DNA from: Fidelibacterota bacterium
GTDB lineage: Bacteria; Fidelibacterota; Marinisomatia; Marinisomatales; SCKK01
Assembly (NCBI GenBank): GCA_004124475.1
Contig: SCKK01000023.1
Coordinates: 1 to 51,458, forward strand
DNA length: 51,458 nucleotides
Reading direction: 5' to 3'
In this document: positions 1-8,711 of the stretch, piece after piece
How positions within the stretch are numbered: the first letter of the stretch is position 1
Layout: every line of letters begins with the position of its first letter
Notes under the pieces: generated by a model
What the model was told of the DNA's origin: nothing
What the model saw: only the letters and a program-made list of their open reading frames with translations
Databases searched by the model: none
Translations under genes and position numbers: made by a program

Positions 1-1
1 C

Positions 2-184
2 TTGGGATCAATATGTTCAGAACAGCAACGTATGTACGGAAAAACTCGCAGATTGCATCACTTTCCTGTCTTTTTCGGCGATTTAGGCTATATTTGGCGT
101 CAAAATATCGCCAATGGTTGCTCATACGAAGAGTTTGTTGGACATGATGCTCGAACACTCGAATATCTTGCTCAAACAGTTTAA
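2..184 (+). CDS. 3' end of an unidentified protein (truncated by window edge)
   Basis: An open frame enters from the left edge and stops at TAA 182-184, so only the last 60 or so residues are visible. It carries aromatic-rich stretches (HHFPVFFGDLGYIW) and ends LEYLAQTV. I do not recognise the family. The TTG at position 2 is probably internal rather than a start, because the frame is open to the edge. It could also be a chance ORF: no domain motif supports it. Confidence 0.4.
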   Translation: MGSICSEQQRMYGKTRRLHHFPVFFGDLGYIWRQNIANGCSYEEFVGHDARTLEYLAQTV

Positions 185-645
185 ATAGAATGGTGTACTT
201 TTTGCGAAGTTGTCAGTATTAGTATTAAAATAGTAGCCCAGTAGCAACCTGATGGTCATTTGTTGAAGATTTCGACCCACTCTTACACAGCTGGATCAGC
301 CTTATTTTTACCCATTTTTAAGACAAAATAGTTACTATAGAGTCACTAAAACTACTTCTTCCGGCGGGAATCGCAAGCTCCAAAAAATCATCCTGCTGCG
401 TTAGTCCGGACAAGACTCGTACGGCTTGAAATCTTGAAAAGGAGGCCGGGAGAATCCATTCCCCTGTTGCTAAATCGTGTCTGTAATCTAACTCTATGAG
501 TCCACTCCAAAAAGGGGCTCCTGCCCGTCCGGCAGGCGGGAAAGCCCCTAATTTGGGTTGGTACATTTGTAACCCCGCTCTGAAGAGCGGAGCTATTGGT
601 AAATAGTACATGGATTTGATCAAATTTTAAAAAATTAGCTGACAC
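185..645. other. Intergenic region with palindromic repeats, no gene seen
   Basis: This stretch lies between the edge fragment and the 3' end of the minus-strand outer-membrane-like gene. I see no credible gene. It holds two hairpins: a CCTGCC/GGCAGG palindrome at 520-540, and CCGCTC-TGAA-GAGCGG at 575-590. The segment ending in the second hairpin shares about 15 bases (TTTGTAACCCCGCT) with the intergenic region near 33198, so it belongs to the dispersed repeat set. Two overlapping minus-strand ORFs here merely read through the repeat. Confidence 0.6.
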
Positions 646-2103
646 TTACCATCGGTACCAAAAACTAATAGAATGAACACCTCCTCCCCAATGTGAAGTG
701 TTTACAATGATGTCTTTTTCTTTAAATTTAATTGGACTTGAATCTGTTCGCTTGACAATAGGAATCAATTGATTAAAGGAATAGACAATAGTTACTGGTC
801 CGAGTTTCCGTTCAAATTGTCCACGAAACTCCCATAGGTGGGCTTGGTATTGGAGAGGATGATGAATAGGCTGGGAGGTAAGATTAAACTCAAGTTGGGC
901 ATCACCATCTATTAAAAAATCATAAAAACCATGGGTGTAACCAAAAAGGAAGTTGGTTTCAAGGTATCGAAAAACTTTTGTATAGGTGAGTTCAATTCTT
1001 TGAGTGGTGCTTGTTCCCGTAATATCTCCCTCGACACCGTGAGAAATAGGAAGAACAATTCGACCCAGGACAGGAGTAACTAGTTCAAGAGAAAAAAAGA
1101 TATGGCTGTAACCAAGCCCAATCAATAACTGATAATGTTCATTAGAACCCATTAATTTAAGCGCCACACCTTGGCGGTTACCCTTACCATTTCCTAATTT
1201 CTCTAAATCCAGAAGATTAGGTTCCGTCATTGGTGGATTGTTATCAACGTTAAAATCAATTCTTGTCATAAAATATAAGAGAGATAATTGTAATTGATTA
1301 GGTACGTTTGTCAGATTAACATTGAACACACTTTCTTTTAATTCTCCCGGTACCGTGATTTTCCTTTGACCAGTAAGTTCAGGAATATTTGAACTGTTCT
1401 CATAGGAAATTGTGGGGTTATAACGACTATAGGAATAGCGATATAGCAAGGTAAGACGGTTCTTTTTATAAACTGGAATGGACGCAAATATTTGAGGCTG
1501 ACGTATTAACCTGTATCCATCTAAATTTATTTTTTTACCAAATGTGGGTTCCAACCAATCCAAAAAAAATATTCTCATTGCGGCGTTTTCAGAATTTGGG
1601 TAGTCTTTTATCTGGATAGGAGTTTTGTATTCAGTGGTTCCAAGATTTAAACCGACCCCGAATAATGCTACACCGTCAGTAGCAGCAATTTGAATATTTG
1701 CAGAATATAAAGCTCTGCGATCTTGAATATTTATTGCTGTTCGATCCCTGGTGTTGTGAAAATAAGACTCGCTACCGACGATGTCCATTTGAATACCATA
1801 GTTTAACTTCTTGCCGTGGCGAGAATAGAAAGAAGCAAGCTGCCACTCATTCCCATTCCATGCTAAAACCTTTTGATTGTTGATCCATTTTCGGTAGTAA
1901 TCATTATACAGAAATCTGATGCTTACTTCTTTAGTCTGTTCCTGTATATCCTCTATGGTGATCATTTCAATATTGTGAAAATTCATCAGTGACGAAATAA
2001 CTTCAGACAGATCCTGTGAGTTTAACGGACAATTGGTAAGAACTAAAACAATAGAGAAGAGGAAGAAAGCGGGGTTCCTCCTCTTTTTCAAAAAAGTTGT
2101 CAA
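646..2103 (-). CDS. Predicted secreted outer-membrane beta-barrel-like protein
   Basis: 485 residues. The N-terminus has a basic start (FLKKRRN), then a hydrophobic segment (AFFLFSIVLVL) and TNC, which could be a signal peptide or a lipobox with C at about 25. The rest is rich in alternating polar/aromatic strands and ends in aromatics (SISFWYRW), as outer-membrane barrels do. I recognise no named family. It starts at a TTG only 10 bases after the stop of the T9SS-sorted gene upstream, so the two are very likely co-transcribed and translationally coupled. A shared surface or secretion role is inference. Confidence 0.6.
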   Translation of the reverse strand: MTTFLKKRRNPAFFLFSIVLVLTNCPLNSQDLSEVISSLMNFHNIEMITIEDIQEQTKEVSIRFLYNDYYRKWINNQKVLAWNGNEWQLASFYSRHGKKLNYGIQMDIVGSESYFHNTRDRTAINIQDRRALYSANIQIAATDGVALFGVGLNLGTTEYKTPIQIKDYPNSENAAMRIFFLDWLEPTFGKKINLDGYRLIRQPQIFASIPVYKKNRLTLLYRYSYSRYNPTISYENSSNIPELTGQRKITVPGELKESVFNVNLTNVPNQLQLSLLYFMTRIDFNVDNNPPMTEPNLLDLEKLGNGKGNRQGVALKLMGSNEHYQLLIGLGYSHIFFSLELVTPVLGRIVLPISHGVEGDITGTSTTQRIELTYTKVFRYLETNFLFGYTHGFYDFLIDGDAQLEFNLTSQPIHHPLQYQAHLWEFRGQFERKLGPVTIVYSFNQLIPIVKRTDSSPIKFKEKDIIVNTSHWGGGVHSISFWYRW

Positions 2104-2113
2104 GCGTGTTTGA

Positions 2114-4486
2114 TTATTTCAGAAGAATCATTTTATGGGTTTTTACTATTCCGTCATAGTCTATTTGGTAAAAATAGAGTCCCGATGCATATTCAGTTGC
2201 ATTCCATATGAGGTGTTTCTTACCCTGAGTCAGTTGTTTATCAACCAGAGTAGCCACTCTTTCTCCTATTATGTTGTAAACTGTCACTGTTACATGTCCT
2301 ACTTTGGGAATGTCAAACGTGATATTGGTCCAGGGGTTAAATGGATTGGGATAGGCTAAGTAGGCTTCAAATATCTTTGGCAGAGATACCCATCCGTCTG
2401 GACTAATACCTAGGCCTGGTCGGTCGGGGAATAAACCGCCCAGAGTACTGTCAATGCCGAATACATAGTACTTCCACATGAGCAAAAAACTGGTAGGTGG
2501 ATCATCGAACCAGGCTGAAAGATTTACCCGTTCATCATTGATTATTGTCACTGAATCAGGATATGCGAAATCCTGCCATACCTCCCAGGTATGGTATTCC
2601 ATATCTTCCATATCGGCTATGAATTGAGTTCCATCCATGTCAAAATCATCCTCATATGGCTCCATAGCATATGCCAGATCAACCATATGAACGAAGAATT
2701 TGTTTAGATTCTGGACCCCATCTTCCAGCATATCACCGGCTTCGTGGAATTGTTCGATTCCGTAAGGTGTAACCGTCAAGAAGTCAGGATTAGATTGTTC
2801 AAGAATGAGTATGAAATCTGAGTCGCTTTCCACATTACTGAAATCCAACACCGTTGGGTCTAAATCCAAGATAAATATTTCACTAAGTTCATCGTAAAGA
2901 GCTGAGATGCCGTCGACAATTAACTCAAGACCTGCTCCAACTAAATGTAGTTCTTCACGAATCAGGAAAATAACTGGTACAGGAAGATGAATCACATCGA
3001 ATTCGCTGCTGGGACCAATTTCATATGGTTCATAATCATCAGGTTCCGTTTTAACTAGGAATATGAAGTGAGTGAGATCCTCTGACTCAACATAGTATCC
3101 CATGTGGTCGTCAATTTCTTCTATCTCATCAAATATGTCGAAATTATCCCAATCATAGTAGAAAGTCAGGCTATCGATCCTCCCTTCGTCTAATAATCGG
3201 AATGCATCTTCATATACGTTGATATGGTCACGAATTATTTCAAACGTTGAGACTATTGCCAATCCCAGATGGGCATCAGGATCAAATGGATCATTTGCTA
3301 GATCCATTTCCCACGCCTCTTTAAGATCCAATAAATGTGCCTCAAGGGTGTCGAGATCGTCCCAATCGTTGAATACCGCATCTGCACTGATCAAGTCGAG
3401 GGATAGGGAATCAAGACCATCGGGGAATATTCCGCCAAAGGTGTATATAGCCGGTGAACTTGTACGATAAAAATCCATATATACGTTCTGCAGACCGTCT
3501 CCGGGAATGTTCTGAATAATCGCCAGCGGTTTGATAGTTTTTCCTTCTTCGCTGGGTCCGAATTCATACTCTTTGCCACCTAAGAGAGTGTCTATTTCAG
3601 AGATAACATCCCGAAGAGAATCTAGGGGTGCAACATCAATTTCAAAAGGCGCGAAGGGGTGATTGGTGAGAATTACTTTCAGGCTATCTATTAGGTCTAT
3701 CATATCAGTAAAGCCAGCACGGAATAAATTCACTCCAGGCATCACATCGCCACCGGTAATCGACATTACCGAATCCATCCAAGCAACCGCGTCGTCAAAG
3801 TTATTGCCCATCTCCTCACCGAGAACTGAAAAGTTATCGACTCGATTAAAAAGATCTCTTGAGAAAATGAATAATGTATCTTCATAGGAGCTTCCAAGCA
3901 CCTGTAATGCAAATTCAAATTCTGCTGTTCCATCGGCAATTGCATCAATGTGATCTGAGAAATGTTCATCCTCAAAATTACCCTCCAAATCCTCAAAAAA
4001 GTCTTCAATTGTTGGTATCACGCCATTGTCAATTTCATCTTCAATATCATCCATATAAATTTTCAGTGAATCTCGGAAGGCGCTAAAATCTCCTGAATTA
4101 AAAAAGTTTGTAAGATTAGTAAGTAAATCATAAATGTCGCCAATTCCATCAAAGATGGGTACAATATACTCTTCAATCTGGTTGGCTAAGCTATCAACAT
4201 TTTCCTCAATAGCATCAAAGATGGGTTCAAGGTCCATAATCATGGTATCCCCATCTACATGGCTCCAGGCAAAAGACAGAATAGCCAAGCCCATGTGTGC
4301 TTTCATGGTTGCCTCGGAGTCGCCACCCCCCACCTGAATTAACCATCCAACTTCATGGACTAACAAGTAGGTTATGTATTCTGGGGTTATTTCATCCTTC
4401 AGAACAAGGTCGGGTTCAGTCTGAGCAAATAGACCGCTAAATAATAACGGTAGAATCATCAAATGCTTATAACCTTGATATTTCAT
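2114..4486 (-). CDS. Secreted acidic protein with C-terminal type IX sorting domain
   Basis: 790 residues with a signal peptide (LMILPLLFSGLFAQ) and a strongly Asp/Glu-rich body. Two similar segments, AHMGLAILSF near residue 65 and AHLGLAIVSTF near 405, suggest an internal duplication resembling TPR-like units. The last 80 or so residues are a classic T9SS type A sorting domain: YPNPFNPWTNITFDIP, then VYNIIGERVATLVD, then ASGLYFYQI and a terminal KMILLK. It should cross the outer membrane through the Por/T9SS machinery and stay on the surface or be released. An AAAGGAGA ribosome site precedes ATG 4486. The function of the body is unknown. Confidence 0.75.
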   Translation of the reverse strand: MKYQGYKHLMILPLLFSGLFAQTEPDLVLKDEITPEYITYLLVHEVGWLIQVGGGDSEATMKAHMGLAILSFAWSHVDGDTMIMDLEPIFDAIEENVDSLANQIEEYIVPIFDGIGDIYDLLTNLTNFFNSGDFSAFRDSLKIYMDDIEDEIDNGVIPTIEDFFEDLEGNFEDEHFSDHIDAIADGTAEFEFALQVLGSSYEDTLFIFSRDLFNRVDNFSVLGEEMGNNFDDAVAWMDSVMSITGGDVMPGVNLFRAGFTDMIDLIDSLKVILTNHPFAPFEIDVAPLDSLRDVISEIDTLLGGKEYEFGPSEEGKTIKPLAIIQNIPGDGLQNVYMDFYRTSSPAIYTFGGIFPDGLDSLSLDLISADAVFNDWDDLDTLEAHLLDLKEAWEMDLANDPFDPDAHLGLAIVSTFEIIRDHINVYEDAFRLLDEGRIDSLTFYYDWDNFDIFDEIEEIDDHMGYYVESEDLTHFIFLVKTEPDDYEPYEIGPSSEFDVIHLPVPVIFLIREELHLVGAGLELIVDGISALYDELSEIFILDLDPTVLDFSNVESDSDFILILEQSNPDFLTVTPYGIEQFHEAGDMLEDGVQNLNKFFVHMVDLAYAMEPYEDDFDMDGTQFIADMEDMEYHTWEVWQDFAYPDSVTIINDERVNLSAWFDDPPTSFLLMWKYYVFGIDSTLGGLFPDRPGLGISPDGWVSLPKIFEAYLAYPNPFNPWTNITFDIPKVGHVTVTVYNIIGERVATLVDKQLTQGKKHLIWNATEYASGLYFYQIDYDGIVKTHKMILLK

Positions 4487-4745
4487 GTTTATTCTCCTTT
4501 ATTAATATATTAGAGATATCGTCACTTATTAAAATTTTTCAGAACTTGGTTTGTTAAGAAAAGGATAATATGATTTGAACTATCTAACATTTATTGTGAC
4601 ACCCAATGGGGTAGCTGAGGTGCGTGAAAATTGATGTCATTGAAAAATTCCCTTTTCAAAATAACATTCGCAAAACCCCAAAACCTGAAATTCACGCTAA
4701 AGCTTTTCACGTCAGCTTAAGCGGTGGTTAGGCAGACGCGAAATC

Positions 4746-5645
4746 CTATTCCTGTGCTGGCTTACTTTGCTGAGCAGCAAGGAGTATGGTTTCTCTGATA
4801 TATGCCCCTGGGACTATCGCGGCGAATTTACCTCCTGTGGGGTCATTGAAGGTGCCATGGACAAGACCGACGCATTCAAAGGTCCCCTGACTGGAGCGCA
4901 TTGCCCCGACTCGTACGCTTGGAAGCTTCACGACAAGGGCTCCACTGAAGCCAGCCACGCTTGGGTCTTCCAATATATAGAAGTCGGTCTCCTTGTTATT
5001 GTCAAAGCGCTTATGTCGGAAGATCCCACTAGCAGAATGAGACGTTTTCACTATTGGGGAGAACATACCCGTTAGTCCTAAGCTCAAAGGAAATCCAATG
5101 GTCGTCAGGTACAATTCGATATCTGGTGCAACAAGGGAGTCAGCAATCTGGGCAATGTTCACCGCTTTGATCGCTGCGTGAAAATCTGGAGGAGGAGCAA
5201 GGGCGACGACAGCTACATCCGCAATCTCGTGGTAAATCCACTTTGGTGGTTTAGATAGTACCAAATCACTGAGCCTGTACAGCAATGGCGTATCATTTGG
5301 ACCTCTGAGTATTACCTCAGTATCTTGTCCAACACCACGAGCGACATGCTCAGCTGTAACCAGATATAAGCGATCATCCGCTTGGGTTATGAAGCCACTA
5401 CCACTCATTCGTGACATCACAGGCTCTGGGTGATCCTCTCCATTGTACTTTACCCAAAGATCGCCTTCTCGCTCCGCTATAGTCAACCGCTGTGGTCCGC
5501 TATGACCTTGTAGGTACACAACAGCAGGAAACACTTCCGTGGCAGTCTGTGCGGATACACAACTCATGCCGATTGACCATACCAGAAAGAGTGCAAGAAA
5601 GATTACGATGAATGCCTTTTCCGGATGCACTTTAAGATTATTCAT
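4746..5645 (-). CDS. Secreted trypsin-like serine protease (S1 fold)
   Basis: 299 residues with an N-terminal signal or anchor (AFIVIFLALFLVWSIGMSCVSAQ). The protease core shows a GSGF strand, LVTAEHVA with the likely catalytic His, ADVAVVAL with the likely Asp, and GFSGALVV with the likely Ser. The serine motif is GFSG rather than the usual G(N/D)SGG, so the oxyanion region is atypical. This layout matches trypsin-2/DegP-like proteases without a PDZ domain. It probably acts in the periplasm on misfolded or specific proteins. The gene stands alone, with 259 bp of featureless DNA to the next gene. Confidence 0.72.
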   Translation of the reverse strand: MNNLKVHPEKAFIVIFLALFLVWSIGMSCVSAQTATEVFPAVVYLQGHSGPQRLTIAEREGDLWVKYNGEDHPEPVMSRMSGSGFITQADDRLYLVTAEHVARGVGQDTEVILRGPNDTPLLYRLSDLVLSKPPKWIYHEIADVAVVALAPPPDFHAAIKAVNIAQIADSLVAPDIELYLTTIGFPLSLGLTGMFSPIVKTSHSASGIFRHKRFDNNKETDFYILEDPSVAGFSGALVVKLPSVRVGAMRSSQGTFECVGLVHGTFNDPTGGKFAAIVPGAYIRETILLAAQQSKPAQE

Positions 5646-6227
5646 GGCTTTTTCGTTGCACCTTACGTCGTTCTGCCAAACTCGTCAATCAATGGAAAAG
5701 TTTCCACGATATTACCCTTATAGCCTGGAAAAAGTAACCATCTATTGATATATTGTGATCGGAATACGCCTGCCTACCGGCGGGCAGGGAATGATGATTT
5801 ATACACGTAATATTAAATCAATATGGTTCTAACAGAATTTTAATGAACTTACAGGTAATGTTATGGAATTACAAGACAATCTGCAACCTAAATTTGTTCC
5901 TGACCCAGATTTGTGCACAGTCCACAGGATCTCCTACGGAAAAAATATTATAAAAGACTATGTCAAGCTTTAGCTAACCAGTTTGACCCAGATAAATCGA
6001 GGGTAATCTCTCAGTCATCGGGACGAACATAAAATAAAACAGTCATTGCCTGCCTTGTCGTCAGACAGGCGAGCGAAACGCAGTGAAGCGCAGCAATCCC
6101 GTTGTGTTAACGAGAAAGTACCGAGATTGCCATCCCGACATTACAATGTCGGGACTCCTCGCAACGACAAGCTAGTTCCTATTCTCTCCCCGTCACTGAA
6201 GGCATTACCTTTGAGGTTAAAAATCTC
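5646..6227. repeat. Repeat-rich intergenic region
   Basis: There is no convincing gene here. A CCTGCC/GGGCAGG palindrome lies at 5769-5788. A longer repeat cassette at about 6044-6170 contains TGCCTGCC...CAGACAGGCGAGCG, then GAGATTGCC and CCCGACATT...AATGTCGGGA. This type of cassette is found between genes in many FCB genomes. A 61-codon ORF over it is just the translated repeat. A 36-codon ORF at 5863-5973 begins QPKFVPDP, which recalls integron integrase N-termini, but nothing after it matches. Confidence 0.6.
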
Positions 6228-6256
6228 TTGACTTCCATTTTAATATCTTGTAAAAT
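6228..6256 (+). promoter_or_regulatory. Sigma-70-type promoter upstream of the DNA-damage cassette
   Basis: TTGACT at 6228-6233 and TAAAAT at 6251-6256 are separated by exactly 17 bases, a near-consensus housekeeping promoter. Transcription would start near 6263, inside two short palindromes (see next entry). It reads into the broken GxxExxY gene and then lexA. That it controls the whole cassette is inference. Confidence 0.6.
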
Positions 6257-6259
6257 ACT

Positions 6260-6278
6260 TACGAGTAACTTACGGGTA
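6260..6278. promoter_or_regulatory. Tandem TACNNGTA palindromes at the start site: candidate operator
   Basis: TACGAGTA (6260-6267) and TACGGGTA (6271-6278) repeat with an 11-bp period, just downstream of the -10 box. Two half-sites one helical turn apart at the transcription start fit a repressor operator. LexA, encoded about 480 bp downstream, is the obvious candidate, but I found no second copy before imuB that would prove a LexA box. Confidence 0.4.
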
Positions 6279-6315
6279 TGAGAATAGCTACGAAGAACGC
6301 TAAGAAATGCTAAAA

Positions 6316-6716
6316 ATGGATAAAGAACTGTTATACATTGTTATACAAAGAAAGAGGTATATCAGATCATTGGAGCAGCAATTGAGGTGCACAAATAGCT
6401 TGGATCGGGGTTTCTTGAATCGGTGTATGAAGAAGCCATGATGATTGAATCACAGGCACGAGAGATTCCTCACGAAACCCAGGTAAAAATTCCTGTTCAC
6501 TATAAAAGGAGAAAGCTTCGGAAGGAATTCATTGCTGATTATGTGGGATTTGGAAAAATCATTGTGGAATTCAAGTGTATTCCGAAGCTAACGAAGGTAG
6601 AGGAGGCTCAAATCATCAACTATCTAAAAGCGACCGGTATGAGAGTTGGACTTCTCATCAACTTTGGCAGCAAAAGAAAACTTAAGTGGAAAAGGTATGT
6701 TCTGTCTAAAGAATAA
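6316..6716 (+). pseudogene. Broken GxxExxY-family protein gene
   Basis: The family normally begins MDKELLYKEEVYQIIGAAIEVHK and continues LGxGFLExVYEEAL. Here the start MDKELLY is at 6316. A GTTATAC-ATT-GTTATAC duplication and a shifted frame follow, then VYQIIGAAIEVHK in the main frame. An in-frame TAG at 6396-6398 (most likely from CAG, Gln) precedes LGSGFLESVYEEAMMIE. The remainder to 6716, including KLTKVEEAQIINYLKATG and LLINFGSKRKLKWKRYVL, is well preserved. Frameshift plus nonsense codon makes it a recent pseudogene. GxxExxY proteins are common small FCB proteins of unknown function with a nuclease-like fold. It sits between the promoter and lexA. Confidence 0.85.
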
Positions 6717-6756
6717 AACTATTCGCGTTTCTTTGCGTACTTAGCGGCTAAATGAT

Positions 6757-7362
6757 ATGATTTCACTTTCACCCAAACAGCAGCGATTTATCGATTTCGT
6801 CCAGCGATATACTCTCGATTACGGACATCCTCCTTCTTATGAAGAGATCCGGGAGACTCTTGGGTTCTCCTCATTAGGGACGGTGAACTGGTATGTTCAG
6901 ACCCTTACTCAGAACGGTTTTCTGGCGCGGGCTAAAGGTCCCAACGGCAAACGGGCTCTCACCCTTACTGAAGAGCACGTCACCCCCACCCGTTTGCCCC
7001 TGCTGGGACTGATCTCCGCCGGCACCCCTATCGAAGCCATGGAAAATTCTGAAACGGTGGAAGTACCGGCGCTGCTTGTCCACTCCGATAACTTTGTTTT
7101 GAGAGTAAAAGGGGATTCCATGATCGAGGATCATATTGAAGATGGCGACTATGTCATCATCCGGAAGACGGTCACTGCAGAGCCAGGACAGACGGTGGTG
7201 GCGCTTATCAACGGCGAAGCAACTTTAAAACGGTACCACCCCACTACTTCCGGTATCGAACTCCACCCCCGAAATCCCCACTACCCTATACTCCACGTGA
7301 CTGTAGAGGACGACTTCCGTATCAACGGGGTCGTCCTCTACTCCTTCCGGACATATTCTTGA
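6757..7362 (+). CDS. lexA: LexA repressor (SOS regulator, self-cleaving)
   Basis: 201 residues, the usual LexA length. The N-terminal winged helix-turn-helix (about 1-70) has PPSYEEIRETLGFSSLGTVNWYVQTL. The C-terminal S24 peptidase domain shows the Ala88-Gly89 cleavage bond (LISAGTP), catalytic Ser121 (KGDSMIEDHIEDGD) and Lys158 (GEATLKRY). RecA-stimulated self-cleavage after DNA damage would derepress its targets. It heads the imuB-dnaE2 unit, as in lexA-imuB-dnaE2 mutagenesis cassettes. The sequence is visibly GC-richer than genes outside the cassette. A broken GxxExxY gene separates it from the nearest promoter I can see. Confidence 0.95.
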   Translation: MISLSPKQQRFIDFVQRYTLDYGHPPSYEEIRETLGFSSLGTVNWYVQTLTQNGFLARAKGPNGKRALTLTEEHVTPTRLPLLGLISAGTPIEAMENSETVEVPALLVHSDNFVLRVKGDSMIEDHIEDGDYVIIRKTVTAEPGQTVVALINGEATLKRYHPTTSGIELHPRNPHYPILHVTVEDDFRINGVVLYSFRTYS

Positions 7363-7541
7363 AGCAAAGTCTTGGCTGAAAAGAAGGTAAAGGGTAAATG
7401 GGAAATTGGAGGGGGTGAAGTAGTGGAGGAATGGAGAGATGAAATTTTCGGGAATACAATGGATCTGGCGGCTGTTTATCCCCTTATTCCATATACCTTA
7501 TACCCCGTATTGAATCAACAATATGAGCGTGGTCATTCACG

Positions 7542-8711
7542 ATGACGCGTTCGGTTTTTCACATCCGTCTGAGGGAATTTGAGCTTCAGGCTGAGCGAAT
7601 TATGGATGCTTCTCTTCAGACCCGCCCGGTGGCGATCATTTCGTCTCACCGGTCAGATGGCACCGTGGTAGCTCTCTCGGATGAAGCAAAGCAGGAGGGA
7701 CTCTACGCTGGACTTAAGGTTTCCCTGGTTCGGAAGATGAGCCACGGCACCCTTCTGCTGCCTTACAACCGGTCTCTCTACGACCGCCTCCACCGCTATC
7801 TCTACCGCACCTTCTGCCGATTCACCCCCCTGGTGGAGCCTGCTGCTTTCGGACAGTTTTACCTCGATATGACCGGCATGAACCGTCTCTACAAAACGCC
7901 CAAACAGGCGGGGTCTCTCCTTGCCAGGGAGATTACCGGGAAGACGGGTCTTTCCAATGTGGTGGGGATCAGTCCTAACAAATTGGTGAGCCGAATTTCC
8001 ACAGCGGTAGTGCCTGAGTCGATCTACGAGATTCCCGTTGGGGAGGAAGCCCGGTTCCTCTCACCGCTAAGTGCCCCTGTTCTGCCGACAGTCCACGAAA
8101 AGGTAGTGAACAAGATCGTCCGGTTTCTCTTTTTAAACCGGGTGGCGCAGATTCAACGAATTGTGGCGTCGCCGGAAGATGCTCGTGTACTGTTTGGAGA
8201 TTTTTGTTCGAAGCTCACCCGGGAGGCACAGGGAAAGGACACTTCCGCCGTCCGGCCTCCCAAATTCCGGGATCATCTCATGGAGCAGATGGTTCTTCCC
8301 ATGGATACCAACGATAAAGACCTCCTTCGGGGAGCGGTGAGAACGTTGGCTGAGCAAGTAGCATTCCAACTCCGGAAGCGAAGACAGACGGCTCGAAAAG
8401 TTCGACTGGAGGTGCACTATAGCGACGGGTATCGCAGTGTCAGAACAGGTCAACTTTTGGCTAATGATGATCACACCGTTACGGATGCCTTGCTTGTGCT
8501 GTTCACCAAAGCCAACATCCGCCGGAACCGGGTTCGCTCTATCCTTGCAGACACCACTAACTTCCAGCCCGCTTCCCGGCAGTTGGAGCTGTTTCAACAA
8601 AAGGAGGAAGAAAACAGCATTCTTTCCGTTGCTTTGGATAGGATTCGGAAAAAGTATGGCTATGGCATGATCACCCCGGCTATAACGCTGCAAACCGTAG
8701 CCCAAGCCTGA
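7542..8711 (+). CDS. imuB: ImuB: catalytically inactive Y-family polymerase, mutasome adaptor
   Basis: 389 residues with Y-family architecture but without catalytic acids. The palm position that reads DMDAF in DinB is RLREF here (R9-F13). The SIDE position before YLD is replaced by AAFGQFYLDMT (101-111), so both metal-binding acidic sites are gone. An HhH/thumb region (about 165-215) and a little-finger domain follow. A clamp-binding motif, QLELF, lies at 347-351. In mycobacteria and proteobacteria ImuB bridges the beta clamp and DnaE2 during damage-induced mutagenesis. Its stop overlaps the dnaE2 start by one base, giving tight coupling. No imuA is present in the window. The 180 bp between lexA and imuB holds no gene. 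Confidence 0.88.
   Translation: MTRSVFHIRLREFELQAERIMDASLQTRPVAIISSHRSDGTVVALSDEAKQEGLYAGLKVSLVRKMSHGTLLLPYNRSLYDRLHRYLYRTFCRFTPLVEPAAFGQFYLDMTGMNRLYKTPKQAGSLLAREITGKTGLSNVVGISPNKLVSRISTAVVPESIYEIPVGEEARFLSPLSAPVLPTVHEKVVNKIVRFLFLNRVAQIQRIVASPEDARVLFGDFCSKLTREAQGKDTSAVRPPKFRDHLMEQMVLPMDTNDKDLLRGAVRTLAEQVAFQLRKRRQTARKVRLEVHYSDGYRSVRTGQLLANDDHTVTDALLVLFTKANIRRNRVRSILADTTNFQPASRQLELFQQKEEENSILSVALDRIRKKYGYGMITPAITLQTVAQA

Noticed and set aside
318-645. Two overlapping minus-strand ORFs (101 and 85 codons)
   Set aside because: They read through palindromic repeats, overlap in different frames and have no motif.
5863-5973. 36-codon ORF starting MELQDNLQPKFVPDP, resembling an integron integrase N-terminus
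   Set aside because: Only about ten residues resemble integrases and the next residues do not match in any frame. Too short to support.
6046-6231. 61-codon plus-strand ORF
   Set aside because: It is the translation of a dispersed repeat cassette (CTGCCTTGTCG...CAGACAGGCG, GAGATTGCC). No ribosome site or family.
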